Positions 47,548 through 58,528 are shown, counted from the stretch's first letter. The stretch is DNA of 64,000 nt from Kazachstania africana CBS 2517 (GCF_000304475.1 NC_018940.1:1178001-1242000); one strand, 5' to 3'. The notes: generated from the sequence alone by a model not told the origin. Program-made: numbers and translations.

Positions 47548-48009
47548 ATAGCTTTCCAATACAAGGTACTAATACAAGGCCTATTCCGTATAACTTCTAG
47601 CCAATAATGCTACCTAATCGAGGCCCTTGCAGTGTTTATATATTTTGACTAATTCACGATGCTCTGTGAAATTTGCATCTAAAAAATACGCGCGTTTTAC
47701 AAATAACGTGTAAAGCCATGTGTGGGTTTCTATAGAAGGTGGCCATAGCAACATTAATCCAGCTCGAGAAGGCACCCAAAAATTGTAAGATTTGGATAGC
47801 ATTGGCTACATACTGACGGCAAGAAATAGATAGGTCACTTCTTTTATTTAATTAGCATACTATATCAGCGACATAGAACACAGCTACGTTCACGAAATCT
47901 AATCTGAAAACTTCAAGTCGCATCTCCCATAGTATTTAGAGGTCATACGGATTCGAGGAATCTTGTAAACAATCAAAAATATAAAGCTTAGGTATTTTGA
48001 AGTACTGTA
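47548..48009. other. SMC6-NAM2 divergent promoter region
   Basis: 460 bp. The one notable motif is ACGCGCGT at 47688-47695, which carries an ACGCG MBF core on each strand, 141 bp upstream of SMC6. S. cerevisiae SMC6 is recalled to peak at G1/S. No gene is supported. Confidence 0.45.
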
Positions 48010-50733
48010 ATGGCTTCCCCGAGTGCTGGGGTCTCAAGGAGTCGCATCAATGCACTTTCTAAGAGACTGATCAAGTTAGGAGAGAAATGGAAAACTACAA
48101 CGCTCAATGGGCCTGCCCTTTCCATTGATAATATCAATTTGGTCCGTCACAGGCCCGAACGCATGTACATTCTCTCGATGTTTCCATACCCTTCTGGTAA
48201 TTTACACATGGGACATTTAAGGGTTTATGTGATAAGTGATTCATTGAATAGATTTTACAGACAGAGAGGCCATAAGGTCATACATCCCATGGGATGGGAT
48301 GCATTTGGGCTACCTGCTGAGAATGCTGCAATTGAAAGGGGCATACACCCTAATACATGGACTAGGACTAACATTAAGGCTATGAAAGAGCAAATGAATA
48401 ATATGCTGGGAAATTTTGACTGGGATAGAGAAATTACTACTTGCGATCCAGAATATTATAAATTTACCCAATGGATTTTCTTAAAGCTGTTCGAAAATGG
48501 GCTAGCATATAGGAAAGAAGGTGAGATAAATTGGGATCCCGTAGATAAAACAGTGCTTGCGAACGAGCAAGTTGATATTAACGGGCGTTCTTGGAGGTCT
48601 GGTGCATTAGTACAGAAAAAGCTTCTTAATCAATGGTATTTGGGAATTACCAAATTTTCTAAAGAATTGAGAAATGATTTAAATTATTTGAAGAAATGGC
48701 CTAGTAAGGTAAAGGCAATGCAACGAAATTGGATTGGTCAGTCAGAAAGAGCTAATATTAAATTTGATACGACAGAAGAATTTTTGCCATCGATATGGGT
48801 ATCTACGACAAGAGCAGAAACGATTTTTTCTGTGCAATATGTCGTGCTGTCGTTGAAGCATCCAATTTCACAACATTTCACAAAATCTGAGAAGGCATTG
48901 CAAGAATTCATACGCAAATGTCCAACACTGCCTGAAGATACTAAGGAGGGATTCTTACTTCCCGGAATTAAAGCTATCAACCCTATAACGAAAGAAGCAG
49001 TTCCAATATTTGTTGCACCCTATGTTGTTGAGCCTTTCGATGCTGACAAAAAGGAGGTGGGAGCAGCTGTGATGGGTGTTCCAGCTCATGATAAGAGAGA
49101 CTTTGCATTTTGGAACAAAAATATGCCTAATGAGCCAATTATTTCATGCGTACAACCTATTGAAATAATGGATGGCAGTGTGGAAGTGGGGTCGGAGATT
49201 TCGTTGCCATTTGAGTCTTCAGAAGGTATTTTAACAAGCGTCGCAGGGTCTTTTGCAGGAATGTATACTGAAAGAGCTAGAAATGAGATTACGGCGTTAT
49301 TAAAATCTAAGAATCAAGGGAATTTTGAAGTCAAATATAGGTTAAGAGATTGGCTCATTAGTAGACAAAGGTACTGGGGTGCACCAATTCCAATTATTTA
49401 CTGCGACAACTGTGGGGCCGTTCCAGTGCCTGAAAAGGATTTACCTGTGCTGCTTCCAGACGTGAAAGAATTATCTGGAAAGGGTGGAAACCCGTTATCT
49501 AAAATACCAGAATTTATAGATACTAAATGTCCCTCCTGTGGAGGTGACGCAAGAAGGGAAACAGACACCATGGATACATTTATTGATAGTTCTTGGTATT
49601 ATTTTAGATATTTAGACCCTCATAACTCCACCTTGCCATTCAATTATGAAAAGGCTTCAGAGGGAATGCCAGTGGATATCTATATTGGTGGCGTTGAACA
49701 TGCAGTCTTACATCTGTTATATTCTCGGTTCATTACTAAGTTTTTAAACTCCATCAATGCCGTCGACCTGTCTAAAACTAATGCAGAGCCCTTTCATTAT
49801 TTAGTAACGCAAGGTATGGTACATGGAAAAACCTTTGTTGATCCTCAAACTGGAAGATTTCTGAAACCAGAAGAAGTCGAAGAGAAAGATTCTGGTGTGA
49901 TTATGAAGACTACAGGGGCGGCACCTTTAATTTCGTATGAAAAAATGTCTAAATCTAAATATAATGGTGCAGATCCAAATGCTTGCATTGCGATGCACGG
50001 TCCTGACGCTACAAGAGCGCATATTCTATTCCAAAGCCCTATTGAAGATGTGTTGCGCTGGGATGAGGAAAAAATTGTTGGAGTTGAGCGCTGGCTACAG
50101 AGAGTCATAAAGCTATCGCAGGACTTTAGTGCCTTTGGTACATTCACCTCTGATTTTGCTACCCCAGAGGATATGAATGAGGAAGAGGTTAAGTTTCATA
50201 ATGATATGCAGAAATATTTGGGATCTGTTACAAAATCTTTTGAGAAATATCTATCCTTGAATACTGTCATTTCTGATTATATGAAAATCACTAATCTAAT
50301 AGAAAATGCCAAAAACAAGGAAAAAGTAAGTAAAGAATTGTTAATGCTAAATTTAAGAAAGTTTATTTCCATCTTATATCCCATTGTTCCATCTATAACG
50401 GAGGAAGCTGCTGAAATAATAAAATCTAGTCAAAGTGGTTTGAAAAATTGGAATCACTACGAATGGCCACATATAGAGAAAGTTACGGAGTGGAAGTATA
50501 AGCACTACCAAGTGGTTATCAATGGGAGAGTGAAGTTCATATACACGGATGAAAAGGACCTTTTTAAAAAAGGCAGAGAATACGTTTATGAGAGGTTACT
50601 CTTGGATACGGAAGGTAAAAAATATCTGGCAAATAGGACTTATGACAAAATGATATTGAAATATAATGTCATTAGTTTTGTTTTCAAAAAGAAGAAGATG
50701 CCAAAACAAGACGAGAGGAAGATTTACTTTTAG
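48010..50733 (+). CDS. NAM2: Mitochondrial leucyl-tRNA synthetase
   Basis: A 907-residue class I synthetase (S. cerevisiae 894). The HIGH-like motif is in [11 protein letters not shown] at about 59-69, and KMSKSK is near 645. The CP1 editing domain spans about 250-450 with the Thr-rich [14 protein letters not shown] and CPSCG pairs mark the zinc-like insertion. A basic N-terminal presequence ([16 protein letters not shown]) fits mitochondrial import. In S. cerevisiae the enzyme also helps splice the bI4/aI4 group I introns. The C-terminal domain is present. Confidence 0.97.
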   Translation: MASPSAGVSRSRINALSKRLIKLGEKWKTTTLNGPALSIDNINLVRHRPERMYILSMFPYPSGNLHMGHLRVYVISDSLNRFYRQRGHKVIHPMGWDAFGLPAENAAIERGIHPNTWTRTNIKAMKEQMNNMLGNFDWDREITTCDPEYYKFTQWIFLKLFENGLAYRKEGEINWDPVDKTVLANEQVDINGRSWRSGALVQKKLLNQWYLGITKFSKELRNDLNYLKKWPSKVKAMQRNWIGQSERANIKFDTTEEFLPSIWVSTTRAETIFSVQYVVLSLKHPISQHFTKSEKALQEFIRKCPTLPEDTKEGFLLPGIKAINPITKEAVPIFVAPYVVEPFDADKKEVGAAVMGVPAHDKRDFAFWNKNMPNEPIISCVQPIEIMDGSVEVGSEISLPFESSEGILTSVAGSFAGMYTERARNEITALLKSKNQGNFEVKYRLRDWLISRQRYWGAPIPIIYCDNCGAVPVPEKDLPVLLPDVKELSGKGGNPLSKIPEFIDTKCPSCGGDARRETDTMDTFIDSSWYYFRYLDPHNSTLPFNYEKASEGMPVDIYIGGVEHAVLHLLYSRFITKFLNSINAVDLSKTNAEPFHYLVTQGMVHGKTFVDPQTGRFLKPEEVEEKDSGVIMKTTGAAPLISYEKMSKSKYNGADPNACIAMHGPDATRAHILFQSPIEDVLRWDEEKIVGVERWLQRVIKLSQDFSAFGTFTSDFATPEDMNEEEVKFHNDMQKYLGSVTKSFEKYLSLNTVISDYMKITNLIENAKNKEKVSKELLMLNLRKFISILYPIVPSITEEAAEIIKSSQSGLKNWNHYEWPHIEKVTEWKYKHYQVVINGRVKFIYTDEKDLFKKGREYVYERLLLDTEGKKYLANRTYDKMILKYNVISFVFKKKKMPKQDERKIYF

Positions 50734-50773
50734 GATATAATGAACACCTTGTATATAGTAAATATCAATATAA

Positions 50774-52975
50774 TTACGAGCTATCTTTATATTTTGATAA
50801 GCTCTTGAGATATGTAAATAGAAACAATGCAGTATTACCATAGGGAGCCATTTTTTTGAGTTGTTTCACCAGCTCAGTTTTCAAATCTGTGAACGTTTCA
50901 ACATTTGGAATCCATACGTTTGAAGTACCATCAGCCCGTTCTGCAATCAATTCTGAAAACCTTTTGAATCCCTCCTCAGTAAGTAGCTCATGATATTGTA
51001 TATTTGTGTGGTACCTTTCTTCTAAAGTTCGTTCGGCAACTAGTGTCACATACGAGAAAGCTGAAATACCCGTGATTGAATATATGGATTTTGGTTTCAA
51101 ATTAGGTGTTTGAGAGAGTAGATTTTCAGAGAAAGCCTTTATGAAATCAGAAGGAATGTTGAAAAATTTTCTTGAACTAATAATCTTGTTTCTCCAAAGA
51201 TAGTTGGTGGTGTCCATGATATATTGATTTTGTAATTGAACGTATATATCCGTCGCAGGCCTATCGAGCAGCAAATTTTTAATGCCAATAAGATACTTAC
51301 AACAGGCATCCATTAAAATTGGATCGTCGAAAGTAATCAACTTATTTACGGTATAATTCTTCAAAATTAGTTTCTCCAAAAAGTTGGAATATGCGGTGGT
51401 ATCTCTTTCATGCTTGTACGAAACAGATGAGAGAACGTTCAATAAAATCATTAGACAAATGGAGACATTTCTATCGTCCTGCGAATGTTTTAAATTCGCT
51501 AGTAAGAGCTTACGTAGATCGTTCAATAGGTCCAACGAAAATTCTATAATATCAGTCCTATCAGCATACTGGGTTATCCAATTTTCAAACATCCTTATCA
51601 TTGAATGGCAAACAGCAGGAAATGTCCTCGTATTCGAGCAAAAAGATTGATCTCCCTTTGCTGTTTTACTGAGGTGACATATCGCTAAAATTTTCAGTAA
51701 CCTGTTTCTGAAATCTGGTAGATCGTTTGGTGGTATGACCAAAGGGAAAAGCCTTTCACATAAAGCAACGAATAGGTTTGTGTCAGCGAGGAAATTTTCT
51801 AAGGTGAGGAAATCATTCAATATTCTGGGAACAAATACGCTAAACACTTGACAGTTCTTAATAATGTTATAGAATAAAATATTTCTTTCTGTTGATGTTG
51901 TCAGCTTCTTTTGGAAACAATTTCGGAGATTAATCAGGAGCCAGTTGTACATCTGAGACCAAAATTCCTCAAAATTTTTATTTCCGCTGCTCAAGTTTTC
52001 CCTGTATAATGCCAAAGGATAGAATTGAATTATGTTATGTCTTGATAGAGGAAATAATGGTTCTACATTTTTAGGCAGCCTGATATCAGACCAATTTTGA
52101 TATAATTGATGAAGCGTATAAATATTGTAAAGATTTGAGGTATCTTCAGGTACGTTAGATCTAAAGTTCAGCTTTCTTGGGTCGATGTCAGAATCTCGCA
52201 ATTGTGCAATAAACAACTCTAGCTTGTCTTCTATGATATATTTTGAAAATCTATTTGGTGCTTCTTGTATTAGCACCTTTTCTAGTTTGCCTATGAATAC
52301 CTTGTCAAATTGCAGATTTTGTAAAGACTTCAAATCTTCTGTTTTATAAGTTAGCTGAGATATTAAACGTGAAATTTTCTCCGATGTCCCCACAATGCTC
52401 ATATACCTTTTCAAAATCAGAGAAGCGTTTGCTGCGGCGTTGGTATAACCTGGTTTCTTTGCAGTTTTGACCAGTAGTTTTATCCTCCATTGTTTAATTT
52501 GTTTTGAACGCTCAGTATACCATATTATAAGATACGATATCCACGTTTGAATATAATCGAACTTCCAAAGGTGAATTAAAGTCGATAAGCACTCGTCATT
52601 GGCTGTTTTTGGTAAGAGAAGAAACACATGAACCAGCCATCTGCATAAGGAGATCTGAACATTTTTAGATGGCCGTATTTTGTGTGGCGAAAATATGGTA
52701 GGAGAACCCAAATGGGAAAGAATTTCCTCAATAATATCATAATTCATATAGTCATTTGGTATTAGGCAATTACCAATTATATCTAATTTAACATCTTCGG
52801 AAATAACAGTGGTTTGACAGACATAACGAATTAAGAGAAGTATTTGATTAGATGAAACACCATGTTTTGCCGTATGTGAGCGTATTTTTTGCAAGTATTG
52901 TTTCACTTGCCATTGATCTGTTGTCGCTTCAGAGTTGAGTAGCTTAGTTAGCGCTTCATTAAATGTTATGGGCAT
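50774..52975 (-). CDS. CTF3: Ctf3, inner-kinetochore CENP-I homologue
   Basis: The frame has ATGs at 53071, 53041, 52987 and 52975. I take 52975 because it aligns with the S. cerevisiae start and gives 733 residues, the same length; the longer form would be 765. The protein is an all-helical repeat protein. Conserved segments include the SPTIFSPHKIRPSKN region near residue 90, QNQYIMDTTNYLWRNKIISSRKFF near 600, and the terminal ALFLFTYLKSLSKY. It belongs to the Ctf3 (CCAN) complex. It converges on NAM2, 40 bp apart. Confidence 0.92.
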   Translation of the reverse strand: MPITFNEALTKLLNSEATTDQWQVKQYLQKIRSHTAKHGVSSNQILLLIRYVCQTTVISEDVKLDIIGNCLIPNDYMNYDIIEEILSHLGSPTIFSPHKIRPSKNVQISLCRWLVHVFLLLPKTANDECLSTLIHLWKFDYIQTWISYLIIWYTERSKQIKQWRIKLLVKTAKKPGYTNAAANASLILKRYMSIVGTSEKISRLISQLTYKTEDLKSLQNLQFDKVFIGKLEKVLIQEAPNRFSKYIIEDKLELFIAQLRDSDIDPRKLNFRSNVPEDTSNLYNIYTLHQLYQNWSDIRLPKNVEPLFPLSRHNIIQFYPLALYRENLSSGNKNFEEFWSQMYNWLLINLRNCFQKKLTTSTERNILFYNIIKNCQVFSVFVPRILNDFLTLENFLADTNLFVALCERLFPLVIPPNDLPDFRNRLLKILAICHLSKTAKGDQSFCSNTRTFPAVCHSMIRMFENWITQYADRTDIIEFSLDLLNDLRKLLLANLKHSQDDRNVSICLMILLNVLSSVSYKHERDTTAYSNFLEKLILKNYTVNKLITFDDPILMDACCKYLIGIKNLLLDRPATDIYVQLQNQYIMDTTNYLWRNKIISSRKFFNIPSDFIKAFSENLLSQTPNLKPKSIYSITGISAFSYVTLVAERTLEERYHTNIQYHELLTEEGFKRFSELIAERADGTSNVWIPNVETFTDLKTELVKQLKKMAPYGNTALFLFTYLKSLSKYKDSS

Positions 52976-53128
52976 CGCTACCAGCATCGCCAAAAGTATC
53001 GACCCAGATTTTTTTTGTTTACTCAGTCTTATATTTACCATACAAATAATCGCGCGAAAAAGCTTTTGCATGAAAATAATATAATTATCATGTATCTATA
53101 TATATATGCACATTGATATTTATTTAAT

Positions 53129-54391
53129 CTAAACTTTCAGAGAGCCATTAATATCGTAAGTAGATCTTGATCTGATGTAAGGGTCCAATTCTGAATAATT
53201 TTGATACAGCTTTTCGCCCAAAGTTATCCTTTCTTGCCAGAATCTCTTAGAGCTTTCATCATTTTCACTTTCAATCCATTGTACTGTCAATAGTTTGTAT
53301 TCCTCGATGATTTGTTTTCTTTTAGTGATAACATTATCACGAGTCGTTAGGTCATTGAGCTTTGAATCAAAGGAGCCATCTGGAGCAATGTAATTTTCAA
53401 AATCAAATTCTTTTTCACCATCTAAATATCTTGGAAGTTGCTCAGTATTGATATATTTACTAAGCTCATTGATGTTTTTCGTGAAAACAATTTTTGAGGC
53501 AACCACTGGATCTAACCAATTTTTTATAATATTCCAAACTGGATTGAATAACCATGGCGCCTTGTGTATATATAAATGGCCTAAACATTCGGGATAATGC
53601 GCTTCAAAACAAGTAATTAGAAACTTGACAGGAGCATAATCCATATTGGACAGACTGAATCCAGTTAAATCGAACAAAATCGAGATTGAGTCCAATTTCA
53701 TGAAGAGTCTTGAAAGTTCTATAACCAAAAGTGCAAATTTTTCCAGTTCAGCCTCTGTTTGATCCGAAGAATAGTGATATCTAGGTCTGACAATGATGTA
53801 CGGTCTATTCTGGACGTCGTATCCAAAAATAATAGCTTTTTGTAGTTCCAAATTTTTGATTAATCCAGGTTCTTTACCGCCATCCTTAAATGCACTATAT
53901 TCACCGCCATTAAGTAAGGCGTTCAATTGATGTTTTTCACGGAACTTTAAAGTATGAGCCAGCATCCTTGTTGCCTTTGAAGAGTCATATTTTCTTGCTC
54001 TGGAAAATCTATATATCATGGAATCTGGATGATCTACTCTAAGCATATTCCAAAATTCATTCTCAGAGTGAGTTGAGTCTAATTCTGCCATCGAGGGATG
54101 AACCATCCCTTTACAATATTTCCCAGCAGTGCTATTGTCAGAATCATCCTTTTGTAATTGTGTGGAAGAACTAGACCATCTACCAAAAATAGAAGAAGAT
54201 TTCTTCTTGTTGTCATCCACCCTTTTTTCTTTCTCTTCTTCTTTGAAAGCCTTTGTCCCATCTACTTCAACGTTCCAGGAATGCAACAAGTAGGTCCAGA
54301 CTTGCTTCAGAGCTCTTTCTTTTTCCTTAGTGATATCGTTATAGTTTGGAGTTTGCTGAAGTTGTCCCCCATCCATTTGCTTTTCATTCAT
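53129..54391 (-). CDS. CSR1: Csr1, Sec14-like phosphatidylinositol transfer protein
   Basis: A 420-residue protein (S. cerevisiae 408). A Ser/Lys-rich segment lies near 50-95. The CRAL-TRIO N-terminal helices (MIYRFSRARKYDSSKATRML) and the lipid-binding domain at about 170-330 (IIVRPRYHYSSDQTEAELEKFALLVIE, ILFDLTGFSLSNMDYAPVKF, KAPWLFNPVWNIIKNWLDP) follow. The family terminal LDPYIRSRSTYDINGSLKV is conserved. It acts in lipid regulation at droplets and endosomes. Confidence 0.96.
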   Translation of the reverse strand: MNEKQMDGGQLQQTPNYNDITKEKERALKQVWTYLLHSWNVEVDGTKAFKEEEKEKRVDDNKKKSSSIFGRWSSSSTQLQKDDSDNSTAGKYCKGMVHPSMAELDSTHSENEFWNMLRVDHPDSMIYRFSRARKYDSSKATRMLAHTLKFREKHQLNALLNGGEYSAFKDGGKEPGLIKNLELQKAIIFGYDVQNRPYIIVRPRYHYSSDQTEAELEKFALLVIELSRLFMKLDSISILFDLTGFSLSNMDYAPVKFLITCFEAHYPECLGHLYIHKAPWLFNPVWNIIKNWLDPVVASKIVFTKNINELSKYINTEQLPRYLDGEKEFDFENYIAPDGSFDSKLNDLTTRDNVITKRKQIIEEYKLLTVQWIESENDESSKRFWQERITLGEKLYQNYSELDPYIRSRSTYDINGSLKV

Positions 54392-54870
54392 TTTTACTTA
54401 GTGGGATACAGAATAATCAATGATGCGACACGTCTAAGAAATTCGAGGTTTATAGCTGTTTTTGAATAAGCTGATTGATCTTGACCACTTGGACTTTTTC
54501 GTTCATTAACGGAAAATTGAACGAAATTCCGTTTGTTGAAATCGTATGTAAACCTGTAATAAAATAAATGATGAATGCATGGAAAAGTCTCAAATTAACA
54601 CCGCATGAACCATTGCTGCGTTTTATGGTTGGTCAGGATTTTATAAAGGACAGCCTTTTGATGTTGCTTTCATCTGTAAAATTCACTAAATTTGCTGTTA
54701 TATACCTAAATTACCCGACTCTACCAGGCGAATATTTTTCACCAGAAAGGCTTTGAGAATATCCTCTGCGGATGTCGAGCTTTCTTCCTGCCCTCTCGAC
54801 TTTTTTCTTCATATGTAACCAGTAGTTACCAGAGCTCAATGAACATAATACCGTAAGTGATGAATCACTC
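54392..54870. other. CSR1-MBP1-like divergent promoter region
   Basis: 480 bp with no supported gene. A Reb1 motif TTACCCG lies at 54711-54717, about 155 bp upstream of the MBP1-like start, which suggests that gene has a working promoter. A short inverted pair GTCGAG/CTCGAC occurs at about 54774-54801. I see no remains of the genes that neighbour MBP1 on S. cerevisiae chromosome IV. Confidence 0.5.
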
Positions 54871-55791
54871 ATGGTAGACATTGATGCGGTTATAAAGGTT
54901 GGCAAGTACTCTAATATTGATGTCTACGAGTTGTTGCATCCCGTGGCTGGTTCGATAATGAAGCGTAGGATCGATAATTGGGTCAATGCCACGCATGTTT
55001 TGAAAATTGCAAACTTCAACAAATCCAAGCGGTTGAGATTGTTGGAGAAGGAGGTAATCAAGGCTGGGAAAGCATACGAGAAGATACAAGGTGGATCTGG
55101 TAAGTACCAAGGCACGTGGGTACCGTTAGAAGTTGCTAAAGAATTAGCTGTAAAATTCGAAGTAATAAATGATTTGTTGCCTCTGTTGGAATTTGTTCAT
55201 GTTGAAACCACTTTGCATGACGTAGAAAATAATCATGCTGGAACAGAATGTGGTAATTCATTGGAGACAATCTCGAAGCGTGATACAGTTAGTGAGCTAA
55301 AAATCTCCTCCCAACGCCAGATTTCTGTAGCTAACAATATCCAATTTCCATCTTCAATTACAACTGATCAAAATGGTCACATAACAGAAAATTCAATAAA
55401 GTTCAAGATACGACAAATTCTTAACATTTTGAAGGAAGGGCGTAAATTCACAGATACTAAAAGATTATATGGTATAATGGAACAAATTGAATATAATTTG
55501 ATGAAGGGTAAATCTATAAATACAATAACTACAGACCAACTTAATGGCTTAAAATCACGCAGGGACAAATTAATGTCAAGGTACAAGAATAAAATAGAGT
55601 TCAATCAATGGAATAAACTTCTTCTAATGGCAAATAGTGAAACTCAGAAAAATTTGAAATATGAGGATAGTTTAAATGAAAGGTTGAAAAAATGTGTATT
55701 ATTGACATATTTACAATTTGCCAGACGACGAAGAGTTGATGAAATTGTCATTGCTAAGACTTCTAATAATAGAATTTGCGACTCAAAGTAA
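54871..55791 (+). CDS. MBP1-like APSES DNA-binding protein lacking ankyrin repeats
   Basis: A 306-residue protein. Residues about 12-110 form a complete APSES/KilA-N winged-helix domain close to Mbp1: IDVYELLHPVAGSIMKRR, NWVNATHVLK, and the wing GGSGKYQGTWVPL. Full Mbp1 is about 830 residues with central ankyrin repeats; here they are absent. After a Ser/Asn linker comes a basic helical region (175-300) ending in LQFARRRRVDEIVIAK, which may be the remnant of Mbp1's C-terminal Swi6-binding domain (inference). No frameshift is seen, and no in-frame ATG lies upstream before a stop. MBP1 (YDL056W) sits on the sister chromosome segment in S. cerevisiae, so this is probably its whole-genome-duplication twin. 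Confidence 0.88.
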   Translation: MVDIDAVIKVGKYSNIDVYELLHPVAGSIMKRRIDNWVNATHVLKIANFNKSKRLRLLEKEVIKAGKAYEKIQGGSGKYQGTWVPLEVAKELAVKFEVINDLLPLLEFVHVETTLHDVENNHAGTECGNSLETISKRDTVSELKISSQRQISVANNIQFPSSITTDQNGHITENSIKFKIRQILNILKEGRKFTDTKRLYGIMEQIEYNLMKGKSINTITTDQLNGLKSRRDKLMSRYKNKIEFNQWNKLLLMANSETQKNLKYEDSLNERLKKCVLLTYLQFARRRRVDEIVIAKTSNNRICDSK

Positions 55792-56002
55792 AGTCAGCCG
55801 CATGGTGTAAATCATTTCGTTAGTAATTCTATATAGATCTATTATAGAAAATAGAAATACTTACTAAAATAAAGATGATGGGTTAATATTTTTTTTTCTT
55901 ATAGAAACAATGATATACAATATATAAAAATGATGTGAAAATATAATGTATTTTACAGTAGAGAAATTTCAAGATTTCATATAGTTAATTTCTTTTCTTT
56001 GC

Positions 56003-57448
56003 TTACATAAGTTCGGAGAAACCTGGAACTAAATTCTTTGAAAATCCACCTTCCTTAGCGGCAATTTCATAAATACCGTAAATGGTAGTGGTTGCCATTA
56101 AGATAGATGCACCTGAACCTAAAGTACCTAATAAATCAGAAAAGATTGATAAAGCACCAATGGTAGCACCACCAAAGGCAGCAGCGGTTGGGATGACCTT
56201 TTTCAATTCTTTGTAAACATTAGTTTCTCTCTTACCGTTAATGACCATACCTTGATCTTTAAATTGTTTAGCGACATCACGTGGAGAAGTACCTGAGATT
56301 TCAATCCAAGTCTTTGAGAATAGAGCACAAGTAGCGATGACGAACGTAACGTAAATTAAAGTCTTGATTGGGTCCAATAATAATTCTTTAATTGAATAAA
56401 TTGGTTGAATGTAGTAAGATAGACCGGATAAGGCGACTTGTGGACCTTGAGTACCTGGTCTTATACCCCATACACCTAATAATCTAATGATTGGATTGCT
56501 TGGGAATTTTTGGTAAAGGATTTGAGAAATTAAGAAAAGGTTTGAAGATAAAGCATTTTGTAACATGATTGGAGTGTTAGAAGTATAGAATAGTTTGATT
56601 GGGTAAGCACCGATTTGACCTCTAACTTTAGTGGATCTAATTGGGATTTGGTAATTGAAACCTTGTAAATATAGGATAAAGAAGAAGACACAGAGGGTAG
56701 AGATGACTTGAGTCATATTTGGTAAGTTATCTCTGTAGAAAGCTTCAACTAAAGCTCTCTTCTTGTCTTTTCTGACAGCTAATAAATGAATAAAAGCGAT
56801 AACTGCACCTTCGAATTCTTTACCACGACCAATATTAATAGTAGTTGGAGCAAAAGCTTTCCAGAAGATTTGTTCGGCAATATTAGTTGCAGTAAATAAG
56901 GAAATACCAGAATTTAGACCGTAACCTTTTGAAAGTAATTCATCTAATAATAAGACGATAAATGAGGCAAACATTAGTTGAAAGATTAATAATAAAGAGA
57001 TAGCAATACCTAAATCGCTTGGTCTACCATAGTTACCTGTTAAGACGACAACTAAAGCTTGACCGAAAGTTAAAACGATAGCACAACATTTTTGAACAAC
57101 TTGATACAATTCTCTGTCATTTTTGTTTGTTAATTCAATTGAAATCAATTGAGTACCTTGTAAGAATTGTAAAATCATGGAGGAAGTTATAATTGGGGAG
57201 ACACCGAGTTCCATTAGAGTACCACGATTGGATGCTAACATTGCACGTAACCAATATAATGGATCAGAAGTTTCACTAGAGACGATGCCATAAAGAGGGA
57301 TTTGACCTAAGATTAGGAAGATTAATAGAGAGACACCAGTCCAAATCAATTTTTGATTATATGGGACTTTTCTTTCTGGAGCAATAACTTCAGGTAGAAG
57401 TGATTGAAGTGGTTTAAATGTGTCTAGGAAACGACCTGAAGATGACAT
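56003..57448 (-). CDS. SEC61: Sec61, ER protein-translocation channel
   Basis: A 481-residue SecY/Sec61-alpha protein (S. cerevisiae 480) with ten membrane segments. The plug region [45 protein letters not shown] and the pore-proximal [11 protein letters not shown] are all conserved. Strongly biased codons (AGA, GGT, GTT, TTA/TTG) suggest high expression. It is on the opposite strand to that expected from collinearity with S. cerevisiae YLR378C. It is convergent with the MBP1-like gene and divergent from FBP1. Confidence 0.98.
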   Translation of the reverse strand: MSSSGRFLDTFKPLQSLLPEVIAPERKVPYNQKLIWTGVSLLIFLILGQIPLYGIVSSETSDPLYWLRAMLASNRGTLMELGVSPIITSSMILQFLQGTQLISIELTNKNDRELYQVVQKCCAIVLTFGQALVVVLTGNYGRPSDLGIAISLLLIFQLMFASFIVLLLDELLSKGYGLNSGISLFTATNIAEQIFWKAFAPTTINIGRGKEFEGAVIAFIHLLAVRKDKKRALVEAFYRDNLPNMTQVISTLCVFFFILYLQGFNYQIPIRSTKVRGQIGAYPIKLFYTSNTPIMLQNALSSNLFLISQILYQKFPSNPIIRLLGVWGIRPGTQGPQVALSGLSYYIQPIYSIKELLLDPIKTLIYVTFVIATCALFSKTWIEISGTSPRDVAKQFKDQGMVINGKRETNVYKELKKVIPTAAAFGGATIGALSIFSDLLGTLGSGASILMATTTIYGIYEIAAKEGGFSKNLVPGFSELM

Positions 57449-58128
57449 ATTTTGTGTAGAGGAAGGATTCTTAGATCACTCTTAGTGGGGGGGATTGAGG
57501 ACAGAGAGTGTAATAAAATATCAGTTTACGAAATGATACAGAAGCGAGGTCCTTTTATTAAGTATATGATGTATATGGAATACGTGTCAATGGATAACAA
57601 GAGTTTTGAAAATAGCCCAGCATACAGATTGACCAGACTATGTGACTTTTTTTCTTTGCCTTGAGAACACGTAAGAAGGAACTTGTGGAAAAAAAAAAAC
57701 AATTTGGGATGATAAATCTGCCAACGAAGGGAAATCTCTTGAAGAACGCGCGGTAGAAAAGAGTGGACGAATGTGCGAAAGGCGAAGAAGAAGCAAGAGA
57801 AGGAAGGGTAAAAAACAGAATAAAAACAGGGGAGACAACGAGGGTGGCAATATCACATGCTTTTCACGTGGTATACAAATTTGTCGTGTACTATGACTTT
57901 CACGTGACTAGTTTTTTAAAAAAAAAAAAAAAAACAAAAGACTTGCATGTACGGCTTTTAAGTCATGGAGGCCAAGCCAATCACCAATTATTTTTGCAGA
58001 GTACATGCTGAAAAAAATTTATCAAAAAGCAAAGCAATTTATCAAATTTTCCCAGGGATTCTCCGTCGGACAAATTCTTGCATTTTGGAAGTCTCACCCA
58101 CCCATCACGCCCAGTCATTCATGGTTCC

Positions 58129-58139
58129 CCGTTAGACCG
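58129..58139 (+). promoter_or_regulatory. CSRE-like site of FBP1
   Basis: CCGTTAGACCG matches the carbon-source response element CCRTYSRNCCG (Cat8/Sip4) at all but one position, about 390 bp upstream of FBP1. Control by Cat8/Sip4 is established for S. cerevisiae FBP1 and inferred here. Confidence 0.45.
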
Positions 58140-58194
58140 AGAAGAGGCGCATCTCAGCAGGAACAAAGCAAATTAATCAAATGAATAAAACTTG

Positions 58195-58237
58195 CTTGCG
58201 TAGCGGCTATACACATTCCGCCGTACAGCTACGCAAG
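58195..58237. repeat. 10-bp inverted repeat with nested CGG-N11-CCG
   Basis: CTTGCGTAGC (58195-58204) and GCTACGCAAG (58228-58237) are perfect inverted arms. Just inside lies CGG (58204-58206) and CCG (58218-58220) 11 bases apart, the geometry bound by Zn2Cys6 dimers of Gal4 type. It is about 300 bp upstream of FBP1. Confidence 0.75.
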
Positions 58238-58395
58238 TTTGAGGCAACTGAGTGGTTTTTGGCTGCAGCATCGTCTTAGTTCTCCATCCGGCTCAGTGGG
58301 AGAAATGGGCTAATTGGATTGCATGGAAGCAAACATTTGATTAGTTAATTTGAAATTATGATTAGCCGCTGATCGTTGGTAACTGGGAACTCGCA

Positions 58396-58403
58396 TATAA
58401 AAG
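58396..58403 (+). promoter_or_regulatory. FBP1: TATA box of FBP1
   Basis: TATAAAAG fits TATAWAWR and lies 126 bp upstream of the ATG. A strong TATA is usual for highly regulated yeast genes. Confidence 0.7.
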
Positions 58404-58528
58404 GGATGAAACAATTGGATACTGTAAGTGACTCTTATGTTAAGTCTTATTTTGCTTCGTCTCTTTCATTCCTCCCACGACAAGACACTTTAACACTATA
58501 ACAAATTTTTAATTAAAAAAAAAAATAC

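Larger units (their letters stand above)
57449..58528. other. SEC61-FBP1 divergent regulatory region
   Basis: 1.08 kb without a supported gene. It has poly-A tracts at about 57690 and 57917, two CACGTG E-boxes 36 bp apart (57865-57870, 57901-57906), an inverted repeat with a nested CGG-N11-CCG, a CSRE-like site and an FBP1 TATA box, the last three listed separately. The length suits the heavily regulated gluconeogenic FBP1. Confidence 0.6.

Noticed and set aside
54568..54756. 62-codon ORF upstream of the MBP1-like gene
   Set aside because: It lies in the divergent promoter, contains the Reb1 motif, and matches none of the genes that neighbour MBP1 in S. cerevisiae.
57865..57930. CDEI-like CACGTG next to a poly-A tract as a possible point centromere
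   Set aside because: No CDEIII-like TGTTTTTG...TTTCCGAA element lies at the right distance, and the corresponding S. cerevisiae region is far from CEN12.
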